Below are positions 1-6,073 of a stretch of 6,073 nucleotides of DNA, piece by piece; the stretch's first letter is position 1; the number at the start of each line of letters is the position of its first letter. The DNA lies in the NCBI GenBank assembly GCA_030067055.1, contig JASJAL010000344.1:1-6073 (forward strand). Direction: 5' to 3'. The translations under genes and the position numbers were made by a program. Origin of the DNA: Kiloniellales bacterium. Its GTDB lineage: Bacteria; Pseudomonadota; Alphaproteobacteria; Kiloniellales; JAKSBE01. The notes below the pieces were generated by a model. It made no database searches and had not been told where the DNA came from. It was given only the letters and a program-made list of their open reading frames with translations.

Positions 1-1989
1 GAGGCCGCGATGCTGGGCCAGCCGGTCACCATGCTGATTCCCGAGGTGGTCGGCTTCAAGCTGAACGGCGCGCTGAAGGAAGGCGCGACGGCGACCGACC
101 TGGTCCTGACCGTGACCCAGATGCTCCGCGCCAAGGGCGTGGTCGGAAAGTTCGTCGAGTTCTACGGCCCCGGGCTCGACCACCTGAGCCTGGCCGACCA
201 GGCGACCATCTCGAACATGGCGCCGGAGTACGGCGCGACCTGCGGCTTCTTCCCGGTCGACGAGGAGACCCTGCGCTACCTCCGCTTCACCGGCCGCGAC
301 GAGGACCGCATCGCCCTGGTCGAGGCCTACGCCAAGGCCCAGGGCATGTGGCGCGATGCCGACACGCCGGACCCGGTCTTCACCGACAGCCTGGAACTCG
401 ACCTGGGCACGGTCGAGCCTTCGCTCGCCGGACCCAAGCGCCCGCAGGACAAGATCCTGCTGTCCAAGGCCGCCCAGGCCTTCAACGAGGACGCATTGAA
501 GGATTTCACCGGCACGCCGGGGCGCAGCGTCTCGGTGCCGGTCCGGGACAGCAACTACGAGCTCTCCGACGGCGACGTTGTGATCGCCGCGATCACCAGC
601 TGCACCAACACCTCCAACCCCAGCGTCCTGGTCGCCGCCGGCCTGGTGGCCCAGAAGGCGCGGGCCCGCGGCCTGACGGTCAAGCCCTGGGTCAAGACCT
701 CCTTCGCGCCAGGCTCCCAGGTCGTCACCGACTACCTCGAGGCCTCGGGCCTGCAGACGGACCTGGATGCCCTGGGCTTCGATCTGGTCGGCTACGGCTG
801 CACCACCTGTATCGGCAACTCGGGCCCGCTGCCCGAGGCCATCGCCGAGGCCATCGAGCAGGGCGACCTGGTCTGCAGTGCGGTGCTCTCCGGCAACCGC
901 AACTTCGAGGGCCGCGTCAATCCACACACCCGGGCCAACTACCTGGCCTCGCCGCCCTTGGTCGTGGCCTATGCCCTGGCCGGCTCGATGAAGCTCGACC
1001 TGATGACCGACCCCATCGGGACCGACGGCGACGGCAACCCGGTCCTGCTGAAGGACATCTGGCCCTCCAACCAGGAGATCCGCGAGGTGGTCGACAAGGT
1101 CGTCACCCGCGAGATGTTCGAGACCCGCTATGCCGACGTCTTCGAGGGCCCCGAACAGTGGCAGGAGATCTCGACCAAGGCCTCCATGACCTACGACTGG
1201 GAGGACGCCAGCACCTACGTGCGCTTCCCGCCCTTCTTCGAGGACATCACGCCGGAACCCGGCGCTCTGGCCGACATTTCGGGTGCCCGGGTCCTGGCCA
1301 AGCTGCCGGACTCCATCACCACCGATCACATCTCGCCGGCGGGCGCGATCAAGAAGGAGAGCCCGGCCGGCGACTACTTGCTGGAGCACCAGGTCCGGCC
1401 GCTGGAGTTCAACTCCTACGGCTCGCGCCGCGGCAACCACGAGGTCATGATGCGCGGCACCTTCGCTAACATCCGCATCCGCAACGAGATGACGCCCGGC
1501 ATCGAGGGCGGCGTCACGGTGCACCATCCCTCGGGCGAGCAGCTGCCGATCTACGACGCGGCCATGCGCTACAAGGAAGAGGGCGTGCCCCTGGTCGTCA
1601 TCGGCGGCAAGGAGTACGGCACCGGCTCCTCGCGCGACTGGGCGGCCAAGGGCACCCGCCTGCTCGGCATCAAGGCGGTGATCGTCGAGAGTTTCGAGCG
1701 CATCCACCGCTCGAACTTGGTCGGGATGGGTGTGCTGCCGCTGCAGTTCAAGGACGGCCAGAGCCGCGAAAGCCTGGGCCTGACCGGCGAGGAGACCGTC
1801 GACATCAGCGGCATCGAAGGCGGCATCACCCCGCGCATGGACGTCGCCTGCAAGATCCACCGCCCGGACGGCTCGAGCGAAGACATCACCTTGCTCTGCC
1901 GCATCGATACCGCCGACGAGGTCGAGTACTTCCGCCACGGCGGCATCCTGCACTACGTGCTGCGGAACCTGAGAAAGCAGGCGGCCTAG
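1..1989 (+). CDS. acnA: Aconitate hydratase AcnA (5' truncated by window edge)
   Basis: AcnA interconverts citrate and isocitrate in the cytoplasmic TCA cycle using a 4Fe-4S cluster. The frame is open from base 1 (Glu-Ala-Ala before the first Met at 10) and matches the family stretch around [12 protein letters not shown]. The Met at 10 is therefore internal, and about 230 N-terminal residues of a roughly 890-900-residue enzyme lie upstream. The three cluster cysteines are present: the Cys codon at 601 in the motif SCTNTSNP, and those at 799 and 808 in [13 protein letters not shown]. The [12 protein letters not shown] motif (from 1309) marks the entry to the C-terminal swivel domain. That domain carries [15 protein letters not shown] and, from 1603, [13 protein letters not shown], which holds the active-site Ser and Arg. 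The stop is TAG at 1987-1989. No frameshift or lost catalytic residue is visible. AcnB and LeuC are excluded by the domain order and motif context. Confidence 0.97.
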   Translation, partial: EAAMLGQPVTMLIPEVVGFKLNGALKEGATATDLVLTVTQMLRAKGVVGKFVEFYGPGLDHLSLADQATISNMAPEYGATCGFFPVDEETLRYLRFTGRDEDRIALVEAYAKAQGMWRDADTPDPVFTDSLELDLGTVEPSLAGPKRPQDKILLSKAAQAFNEDALKDFTGTPGRSVSVPVRDSNYELSDGDVVIAAITSCTNTSNPSVLVAAGLVAQKARARGLTVKPWVKTSFAPGSQVVTDYLEASGLQTDLDALGFDLVGYGCTTCIGNSGPLPEAIAEAIEQGDLVCSAVLSGNRNFEGRVNPHTRANYLASPPLVVAYALAGSMKLDLMTDPIGTDGDGNPVLLKDIWPSNQEIREVVDKVVTREMFETRYADVFEGPEQWQEISTKASMTYDWEDASTYVRFPPFFEDITPEPGALADISGARVLAKLPDSITTDHISPAGAIKKESPAGDYLLEHQVRPLEFNSYGSRRGNHEVMMRGTFANIRIRNEMTPGIEGGVTVHHPSGEQLPIYDAAMRYKEEGVPLVVIGGKEYGTGSSRDWAAKGTRLLGIKAVIVESFERIHRSNLVGMGVLPLQFKDGQSRESLGLTGEETVDISGIEGGITPRMDVACKIHRPDGSSEDITLLCRIDTADEVEYFRHGGILHYVLRNLRKQAA

Positions 1990-1995
1990 GGCCAG

Positions 1996-2586
1996 TCAGC
2001 CCTCGGCTACCAGCGTCTCGATTTGGCCGTGGTCGAGGCGCCAGAGCTCGTCCTGGTTTTCGGAGAGGTTCATGGTCGCCTCCGGGGCGAGGCCGGCGTA
2101 GCGGCCGCGCAGGACCCGCGAGACCATGCCGTGGCAGACGACGATCAGGTCGGCGTCGGGTGGCTGCTCATCCAGCCAGGCGCCGACCCGGCGGTCGAGC
2201 AGGGCGTAGCTCTCGCCGCAAGGCGCCTGCCAGTCCCACTTATCGGCCGCGCGCCGGGCCCAAAAGCCCGGGTCCTCGGCCTCGATCTCGTCCATGGTCC
2301 GGCCCTCCAGGGTGCCGTAGCCGTGCTCCTTCAGGCGCTCGTCGAAAGCGATGGCGCGCGGGTCCAGGCCGAGCCCGCCGGCGACGATGACCGCCGACTG
2401 CCAGGCCCGGCCCAGGGGGCTGGCGACCAGGGCGAAGCGGCCCGGGTCGTCGATCTCGCGGGCCAGGGTCGCGGCGTTCGCCCGCACCTGGTCGAGGCCG
2501 CGCGGGGTCAGCGGCGAATCCGCCTGGCCCTGCAGGCGCCGCTCGCGGTTCCAGACCGTCTCTCCATGCCGGATCAGGTAGATCAT
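1996..2586 (-). CDS. Histidine phosphatase family protein (phosphoglycerate mutase-like)
   Basis: This 196-residue cytoplasmic protein belongs to the histidine phosphatase (branch 1, PGAM/GpmB-like) superfamily, which forms a phosphohistidine intermediate. The RHGE motif sits at residues 6-9 with nucleophile His7. The SPLGRAWQSA motif gives phosphate-pocket Arg60, Glu87 in the segment ERLKEHGYGTLEG is the probable acid/base, and VVCHG supplies the second histidine, His152. The short length and lack of the long dPGM insertions argue for a broad or small-molecule phosphatase rather than glycolytic mutase, but the substrate cannot be read from sequence. ATG at 2586 is chosen because MIYLIRHGET is the usual N-terminus of the family and GGAGAG lies 8 nt upstream. 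It converges on acnA with a 6-nt gap and diverges from the DUF1223 gene. Confidence 0.9.
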   Translation of the reverse strand: MIYLIRHGETVWNRERRLQGQADSPLTPRGLDQVRANAATLAREIDDPGRFALVASPLGRAWQSAVIVAGGLGLDPRAIAFDERLKEHGYGTLEGRTMDEIEAEDPGFWARRAADKWDWQAPCGESYALLDRRVGAWLDEQPPDADLIVVCHGMVSRVLRGRYAGLAPEATMNLSENQDELWRLDHGQIETLVAEG

Positions 2587-2696
2587 CCTGCCTGCTCTCC
2601 CGCTCTCCCGATATCAAGCCGGCGGCATAGCACCGCCTCCCGCTCTCACTCTAAGTTGATTTCGAGTTGAGGACCCGGGCAGACTAAGGTCTCGCC
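2587..2696. other. Divergent intergenic region between phosphatase and DUF1223 genes
   Basis: This 110-bp region must hold the 5' control signals of both flanking genes. It contains the GCTCTCCC tandem repeat next to the phosphatase start. An AT-richer patch at about 2648-2670 carries two AGTTGA copies 11 bp apart, and a weak AAGG ribosome-binding sequence (2686-2689) lies 7 nt before the DUF1223 ATG. I see no promoter hexamer pair good enough to annotate on either strand, and no terminator hairpin. Confidence 0.5.
2594..2609 (-). repeat. Tandem octamer GCTCTCCC x2 overlapping the phosphatase Shine-Dalgarno
   Basis: GCTCTCCC occurs twice head to tail at 2594-2601 and 2602-2609. A related GCTCTC lies at 2642-2647. 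Read on the minus strand this is GGGAGAGC twice. The proximal copy supplies GGAGAG 8 nt before the phosphatase ATG and is the likely ribosome binding site. The distal copy is a second purine-rich block 8 nt further upstream. The repeat is directly visible. Any role for the second copy is unknown, and it may be a simple duplication. Confidence 0.55.
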
Positions 2697-2783
2697 ATGC
2701 AGATACGCGCGAAATCCCTGCCGCGCCTGGGCCTGGCCCTGGTCGGCGCTGCACTCCTTGCGGTCGGTCTGGCAGCCGGGCTG
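2697..2783 (+). other. Predicted signal peptide / N-terminal membrane segment of DUF1223 protein
   Basis: Residues 1-29 have a positively charged start and a hydrophobic core of about 18 residues (from LGLALVGAALLAVGLAAG). There is no lipobox cysteine, so it is not a lipoprotein. A plausible signal peptidase I site lies in the Ala-rich stretch at about residues 34-42, but the exact cleavage position cannot be fixed by eye. It could instead stay uncleaved as a membrane anchor. Confidence 0.7.
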
Positions 2784-3494
2784 CCGGAATCCGCCCCTCG
2801 GGCCCAGGTCGCTGCCGCCAGCGAAGACCTCGGCAGCCCCGTCGTGGTCGAGCTCTACACCTCCCAGGGCTGCAGCTCCTGTCCGCCGGCCGACGCCTTC
2901 CTGGGCGAGCTGGCCATGTGGCCGGGGGTGATCGCGCTGGCCTTCCACGTCGACTACTGGGACTACATCGGCTGGAAGGACCGTTTCGCCAAGCCCGCCT
3001 ACACCCAGAGGCAGAAGTCCTATCAGCGCAGCTTCGCCAGCCGCTACGTCTATACCCCGCAGATGGTCATCGACGGCCGCGACCATGCCGTCGGCTCGCG
3101 CCGCGGCGAGGTCGAGGACAAGATCGCCGAGGCGCGGGGCCACAAGAAGGCCGTCGAAGTCGGCTTCGACGCTGTCGACGGCGGCCGGGTGACGATTTCG
3201 GCCGGCCAGGCGCCACGGGCCGGCGCCGACGTCTGGCTCGCGGTCTACGACGAGGAGCACGAGACCGAGGTCGGGCGCGGCGAGAACTCGGGCCGGACCC
3301 TGAAGGATTTCAACGTGGTCCGGGAGCTGCAGCATCTCGGCTACTGGACCGGCGAGGCCCTGACCATCCCGCTGGCCCTCGACGATGCCGCGGCGCGCGG
3401 CCGCTCGGGCTGCGCGGTCATCGTCCAGCACCGCGACACGAAAGAGGTCCTCGGCGCCGGGCTGATGCGGGTCGAGGAACTGACCGGCGGCTAA
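2697..3494 (+). CDS. DUF1223 domain protein, probably exported, thioredoxin-like with CxxC
   Basis: This 265-residue protein matches the DUF1223 family, whose function is unknown and whose fold is thioredoxin-like. Residues about 1-29 form an export signal: basic residues Arg4, Lys6 and Arg10, then a hydrophobic run rich in Leu, Ala, Val and Gly. An Ala/Ser/Pro-rich stretch to about 42 follows, so the mature domain is probably periplasmic or membrane-tethered. The domain opens with VVVELYTSQGCSSCPPAD, giving a CSSC pair at Cys59 and Cys62. AFHVDYWDYIGWKD (82-95) and YVYTPQMVIDG (117-127) follow, the latter placing Pro121 where thioredoxins have their cis-proline. The C-terminal about 95 residues look like a beta-rich module. 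An in-frame TAA at 2685-2687 makes ATG 2697 the first possible ATG. A redox or disulfide role is inference only. Confidence 0.9.
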   Translation: MQIRAKSLPRLGLALVGAALLAVGLAAGLPESAPRAQVAAASEDLGSPVVVELYTSQGCSSCPPADAFLGELAMWPGVIALAFHVDYWDYIGWKDRFAKPAYTQRQKSYQRSFASRYVYTPQMVIDGRDHAVGSRRGEVEDKIAEARGHKKAVEVGFDAVDGGRVTISAGQAPRAGADVWLAVYDEEHETEVGRGENSGRTLKDFNVVRELQHLGYWTGEALTIPLALDDAAARGRSGCAVIVQHRDTKEVLGAGLMRVEELTGG

Positions 3495-3502
3495 CAGCCA
3501 GG

Positions 3503-3520
3503 GGCCGTACCCCGACGGCC
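3503..3520. terminator. Candidate bidirectional terminator hairpin between DUF1223 gene and htpG
   Basis: GGCCGT (3503-3508), a 6-nt loop ACCCCG and ACGGCC (3515-3520) form a perfect 6-bp, GC-rich inverted repeat. It lies inside the 35-nt gap between two convergent stop codons (TAA ending at 3494, and TAG of htpG at 3532-3530). An alternative overlapping stem pairs GGGG (3501-3504) with CCCC (3510-3513). Neither strand has a T-tract after the stem, so it is not a canonical intrinsic terminator. The location is what makes termination plausible. Confidence 0.4.
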
Positions 3521-3529
3521 GACCTCGAA

Positions 3530-5443
3530 CTAGGCCTCCGCATCTCCGCTCTCAATGGTCTCGGGCTCCGGCCCGCCCTCCGTGACCAAGCCGCGTGCGA
3601 CCGCAGCCGAGAGGCGACGCGAGAAGGCGGCCGGGTCGGGCAGGCTCTCGCCTTCCATTATCAGGGCCTGATCCAGCAGCAGATGGCCGATCTCCTCGAG
3701 CTCGGCCGCCGCCCCGTTGGCCGCGACCCGCGCCGAGAGCGCCGAGATCAGTGGGTGGCGCGGGTTGATCTCGAGGATCCGCTTGAAGCCCTGCGAGATC
3801 TGCTGGTGCTGGCGCAGCAGGCGCTCCAGGTGCATGTCCAGATCGCCCTCGTCGGCGACCAGGCAGACCGGGCTCTCGGTCAGCCGTTCGGACGCGCGGA
3901 CGTCTTTGACCGCATCCTTCAGGGTCAGGCGCAGGAAGGCGATCATCGCCTCGAGTCCAGGCGTCTCGGGTTTCGGTGTCTCGTCTTCGGACGCCTTCTC
4001 CTCCTCGCCCGCCACCTTGTCCAGGTCGAGCGCGCCCTGGGTCGCCGAGCGGAAGGGCTTGTCCTTGTAGCTCTGCAGCGCCGGGACCCAGAATTCGTCG
4101 ACCGGGTCGGTCAGCAGCAGCACCTCGACCCCGCGGGCCCGGAAACCCTCGAGCTGCGGCGAGCGGGCCAGGGCCCCGAGGTCGTCGCCGGTGATGAAGT
4201 AGATCGCGTCCTGACCTTCCTTCATCCGGGACAGGTAGTCGTCAAGGCTGGTCAGGCCCTCCTGCTGGGTCGAGCGAACCCGCAGCAGGGGCAGCAGTTC
4301 GTCGCGCCGGCCGCCGTCCTCGTAGAGGCCCTCTTTCAGGACCGCGCCGAAGGCCTCCCAGAACTTCGCGTAGTCCTCGGCGTCGGCCTCGGCCCGCTTC
4401 TTCAGGTCGGCCAGGACCCGCTTCACGATGGCGCCGCGGATCTTCGCCAGCAGCGGATTGTTCTGCAGCATCTCGCGGCTGATGTTCAGCGGCAGGTCCT
4501 CGGAGTCGACGACGCCCCTCAGGAAGCGCAGGTAGGGCGGGATCAGCTCTTCGCAGTCGTCGGTGATGAAGACCCGCTTCACGTAGAGCTTCACGCCGTG
4601 CTTGCGCTCCGGCTGGAAAAGGTCGAAGGGCGGCTGCGAGGGGATGAACAGCAGGCCGGTGTACTCGACCACGCCCTCGGCCTTGAAGTGCGCCCGCAGC
4701 CAGGGCTCGTCGAAGGCGTGGGCGACGTGGTGGTAGAACTCCTTGTACTGCTCGTCGGTGATCTCCGACTTGGACCGGCGCCAGAGCGCCGAGGCGGTGT
4801 TCAGGTTGTCCGCCTCGCCGGTCAGGCGGATCGGCACCGCGACGTGGTCGGAATAGGTCTTCACGATCCGGCGCAGGCGGTCGGGCTCCAGGTATTCCTT
4901 CTGGTCCGCCTTCAGCTTGAGGGCGATCCGGGTGCCGCGGGCCGGCGCGTCCTCGCTCTCGCCGACCGTGAAGTCGCCCTTGCCGTCCGATTGCCAGCGC
5001 CAGGCGGCGGTTTCGCCGGCCCGACGGGTGTCGACCGTGACCTCGTCGGCAACCATGAAGGCCGAGTAGAAGCCGACCCCGAACTGGCCGATCTGGTTGA
5101 TGTCGGCGCTCTTGTCATCGAGCCGCTGCAGGAAGGCTGCGGTGCCGGAGCGGGCGATGGTTCCCAGGTTCTCGACCAGCTCGTCGCGGCTCATGCCCAG
5201 GCCGTTGTCTTCGATGACCAGGGTGCCGGCATCCTTGTCGACGCTGAGCGTGATCGCGAAGTCGGGGTCCTCGGCGGTCAGGCCGGGCTCGGTCAGCGCC
5301 AGGTAGCGCAGCCGGTCGCAGGCGTCTGAGGCGTTGGAGATCAGCTCTCTGAGGAAGATCTCGCTGTTCGAATAGAGGGCGCCGGCGACGATCTCGAGCA
5401 GCCGGCTGACCTCGGCTTGGAAGGCATGTGTCTGTTCCGTCAT
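3530..5443 (-). CDS. htpG: Molecular chaperone HtpG (bacterial Hsp90)
   Basis: HtpG is the cytosolic ATP-dependent, dimeric Hsp90 chaperone that helps client proteins fold, often with DnaK. At 637 residues it has normal family length. The N-terminal GHKL ATPase domain (about 1-215) shows [11 protein letters not shown] with catalytic Glu33 and Mg-binding Asn37. It also has IEDNGLGM with nucleotide-binding Asp79, the lid segment GTIARSGT (94-101) and the glycine motif [11 protein letters not shown] (119-129). The middle domain (about 225-480) carries [21 protein letters not shown] and LNISREMLQ, with Arg323 the probable gamma-phosphate contact. An acidic linker (about 479-496) precedes the C-terminal dimerisation domain. 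There is no MEEVD tail, as expected in bacteria. ATG at 5443 fits the family start, but the upstream Shine-Dalgarno is weak. It diverges from pcm and has a candidate heat-shock promoter. Confidence 0.98.
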   Translation of the reverse strand: MTEQTHAFQAEVSRLLEIVAGALYSNSEIFLRELISNASDACDRLRYLALTEPGLTAEDPDFAITLSVDKDAGTLVIEDNGLGMSRDELVENLGTIARSGTAAFLQRLDDKSADINQIGQFGVGFYSAFMVADEVTVDTRRAGETAAWRWQSDGKGDFTVGESEDAPARGTRIALKLKADQKEYLEPDRLRRIVKTYSDHVAVPIRLTGEADNLNTASALWRRSKSEITDEQYKEFYHHVAHAFDEPWLRAHFKAEGVVEYTGLLFIPSQPPFDLFQPERKHGVKLYVKRVFITDDCEELIPPYLRFLRGVVDSEDLPLNISREMLQNNPLLAKIRGAIVKRVLADLKKRAEADAEDYAKFWEAFGAVLKEGLYEDGGRRDELLPLLRVRSTQQEGLTSLDDYLSRMKEGQDAIYFITGDDLGALARSPQLEGFRARGVEVLLLTDPVDEFWVPALQSYKDKPFRSATQGALDLDKVAGEEEKASEDETPKPETPGLEAMIAFLRLTLKDAVKDVRASERLTESPVCLVADEGDLDMHLERLLRQHQQISQGFKRILEINPRHPLISALSARVAANGAAAELEEIGHLLLDQALIMEGESLPDPAAFSRRLSAAVARGLVTEGGPEPETIESGDAEA

Positions 5444-5462
5444 CGGTTTCCCGCTGAAGGGC

Positions 5463-5491
5463 CCCGCGTTCCGCCTTGGTGTGGCGGCGGG
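5463..5491 (-). other. Hairpin in the htpG mRNA leader
   Basis: CCCGC (5463-5467) pairs with GCGGG (5487-5491), and CGCC (5472-5475) with GGCG (5483-5486). This leaves a 7-nt loop and a 4-nt one-sided bulge (5468-5471). The stem would form in the predicted 80-nt leader between the promoter and the htpG start. In such GC-rich DNA a 9-bp interrupted stem can arise by chance, so a regulatory role is only a possibility. Confidence 0.3.
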
Positions 5492-5530
5492 TGCAGGGGC
5501 AAAACTGTGGACGCAAAGGGATCTGTGGGC

Positions 5531-5542
5531 TGATATGTATCA
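5531..5542. repeat. AT-rich palindrome TGATA-TG-TATCA in the htpG/pcm divergent region
   Basis: TGATATGTATCA has perfect 5-bp inverted arms around a 2-nt centre. It is the most AT-rich spot of the 151-bp region and coincides with the -10 of the candidate htpG promoter. It also gives a TGnTAT extended -10-like sequence on the plus strand toward pcm. It could be a regulator half-site pair or simply back-to-back -10 elements. Confidence 0.5.
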
Positions 5543-5561
5543 AGGTACCGCGCCCTTCAAG
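5532..5561 (-). promoter_or_regulatory. Candidate sigma-32 (RpoH) promoter of htpG
   Basis: On the minus strand, CTTGAAG (5561-5555) is followed after 14 nt by ATACATATC (5540-5532). The -35 differs from the heat-shock consensus CTTGAAA only at the last base. The -10 keeps the CATnT core of CCCCATnTA with normal spacing, though it lacks the leading C run. A start of transcription near 5525 is expected, giving an htpG leader of about 80 nt. That htpG is a heat-shock gene in many proteobacteria is known. This particular promoter is an inference from sequence. Confidence 0.55.
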
Positions 5562-5579
5562 CCCCTAAGTCAGGTTCTT

Positions 5580-5586
5580 GGGAGGG
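5580..5586 (+). promoter_or_regulatory. Strong Shine-Dalgarno deciding the pcm start
   Basis: GGGAGGG lies 8 nt before the ATG at 5595 and is the best ribosome binding site in the window. It supports this start over an in-frame ATG at 5535, which has no comparable upstream sequence. The last three bases belong to GGGTC-A-GACCC (5584-5594), a perfect inverted repeat running up to the start codon. Confidence 0.7.
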
Positions 5587-5594
5587 TCAGACCC

Positions 5595-6073
5595 ATGATC
5601 GGAGAGTCCCGAGACGACCAGGACCGCGAGGCCGAAGCCCGCGACGCCCTGGTCGCCGAGATCGTCGCCGAGGTTGCGGCGACGGCCGCCTTCCTGGGCA
5701 AGGACCGGCTCGACCCCCGCGTGCTGGACGCCTTGCGCAAGGTCCCGCGCCACGCCTTCGTGCCGGCCTGGGAGCGGCCCTATGCCTACGAGAACCGACC
5801 GCTGCCGATCGGCGAGGGCCAGACCATTTCGCAGCCCTACATCGTCGCGATCATGTCCGACCTGGCGCGGATCGGCCCCGACGACCGGGTCCTGGAGATT
5901 GGCACCGGCTGCGGCTATCAAGCCGCGGTCCTGGCCGAGCTCGCCGCCGAGGTCGACAGCATCGAGCGGGTCCCGGCGCTGGCCGAAGCGGCCGCCGAGC
6001 GCCTGGCCGCCCTGGGCTACCGCAACGTCCGGGTCCGCGCCGGCGACGGCACCCGGGGCTGGCCGCGGGAGGA
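5595..6073 (+). CDS. pcm: Protein-L-isoaspartate O-methyltransferase, 3' truncated by window edge
   Basis: Pcm uses S-adenosylmethionine to methylate isoaspartyl residues in damaged proteins in the cytoplasm, starting their repair. The frame from ATG 5595 runs open for 159 codons to the window end. Family landmarks appear in order: VPRHAFVP (50-57) and [19 protein letters not shown] (69-87), the substrate and active-site region. The SAM-binding glycine motif [18 protein letters not shown] follows (99-116), then VDSIERV with Glu124 as probable ribose contact, and AGDGTRGWP (149-157). The family is about 205-230 residues long, so perhaps 50-70 residues are missing. The N-terminus before the conserved core carries a charged stretch of about 20 residues (rich in Asp, Glu and Arg). 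An alternative start at 5535 would add 20 residues but lacks a good ribosome binding site. Confidence 0.93.
   Translation, partial: MIGESRDDQDREAEARDALVAEIVAEVAATAAFLGKDRLDPRVLDALRKVPRHAFVPAWERPYAYENRPLPIGEGQTISQPYIVAIMSDLARIGPDDRVLEIGTGCGYQAAVLAELAAEVDSIERVPALAEAAAERLAALGYRNVRVRAGDGTRGWPRE

Larger units (their letters stand above)
5444..5594. other. Divergent htpG/pcm control region
   Basis: This 151-bp region separates two divergent starts. From the htpG side it holds a weak GGGAA ribosome-binding sequence (5452-5448, minus strand) inside CGG-GAAA-CCG, and a GC-rich leader hairpin. Next come two CTGTGG copies 18 bp apart (5505-5510 and 5523-5528), the candidate heat-shock promoter with its palindrome, and finally the strong pcm Shine-Dalgarno. 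No clear sigma-70 hexamer pair for pcm is seen. No small open frame in it looks like a gene. Confidence 0.6.

Noticed and set aside
10..12. ATG at 10 as the true start of aconitase
   Set aside because: The frame is open to base 1 and the residues around it match the interior of AcnA, so the Met is internal and the gene is cut by the window edge.
348..1469. A 373-codon second-frame open reading frame inside acnA
   Set aside because: It is Arg/Gly/Pro-rich with no domain pattern, and is fully contained in a gene with intact catalytic motifs. It is a GC-driven shadow frame.
2624..2654. A possible CIRCE (HrcA) operator: minus-strand TTAGAGTG followed later by GGTGCTAT
   Set aside because: The halves are not inverted copies of each other and do not match TTAGCACTC/GAGTGCTAA, and neither flanking gene is an HrcA target.
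2023..2670. A 215-codon plus-strand frame opposite the histidine phosphatase
   Set aside because: The opposite strand encodes complete RHGE and CHG motifs in one frame with a ribosome site. The plus-strand frame has no family features.
2646..3431. A 261-codon minus-strand frame opposite the DUF1223 gene
   Set aside because: It is antisense to a clear DUF1223 sequence with signal peptide and CSSC motif. Its own translation has no recognisable domain.
2918..5329. An 803-codon plus-strand open frame covering part of the DUF1223 gene and most of htpG in antisense
   Set aside because: It overlaps two genes with unmistakable family motifs. Its translation has low-complexity, Arg/Gly/Leu-rich composition with no recognisable domain. 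Long antisense frames are expected in DNA this GC-rich.
5535..5597. An in-frame earlier ATG for pcm at 5535
   Set aside because: It would add 20 residues that show no family similarity, has no good ribosome site, and would lie within the candidate htpG -10. ATG 5595 has GGGAGGG at ideal spacing.
5565..5921. A 118-codon minus-strand frame upstream of htpG
   Set aside because: It lies antisense to the pcm coding region, whose SAM-binding and active-site motifs are on the plus strand. It has no family resemblance.

Overview
The window is a GC-rich stretch (roughly two thirds G+C by eye) of what looks like the chromosome of an alphaproteobacterium, probably Rhodospirillales-like. The codon choice, the protein sequences and the presence of a DUF1223 protein close to an AcnA-type aconitase all fit that placement. 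It is inferred from general family knowledge, because no search was run. I see no insertion sequence, integrase, CRISPR array, tRNA or rRNA, and no change in base composition that would suggest transfer. This is ordinary core chromosome.

Layout from left to right: (1) the 3' three quarters of acnA (1-1989, +), cut by the left window edge. (2) A histidine phosphatase (1996-2586, -), convergent with acnA and only 6 nt from its stop. (3) A 110-bp divergent intergenic region (2587-2696). (4) A signal-peptide-bearing DUF1223 protein with a thioredoxin-like fold (2697-3494, +). (5) A 35-bp convergent gap holding a perfect 6-bp-stem hairpin. (6) htpG, the bacterial Hsp90 (3530-5443, -). (7) A 151-bp divergent control region (5444-5594) with a good candidate heat-shock (sigma-32/RpoH) promoter for htpG and an AT-rich palindrome at its -10. 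(8) The 5' part of pcm, the protein-L-isoaspartate O-methyltransferase (5595 to the right edge, +). This last gene is easily missed because it has no stop inside the window.

The genes alternate in direction, so each is probably its own transcription unit (acnA and pcm may continue into unseen operons). There is a loose functional theme: htpG and pcm both act in protein quality control and share one control region. The DUF1223 protein carries a CxxC pair and probably acts outside the cytoplasm. AcnA is an oxidant-sensitive 4Fe-4S TCA-cycle enzyme. I found no convincing undescribed multi-gene system. The points most worth a second look are the htpG/pcm control region, the acnA-DUF1223 neighbourhood, and the placement of pcm beside htpG rather than surE.
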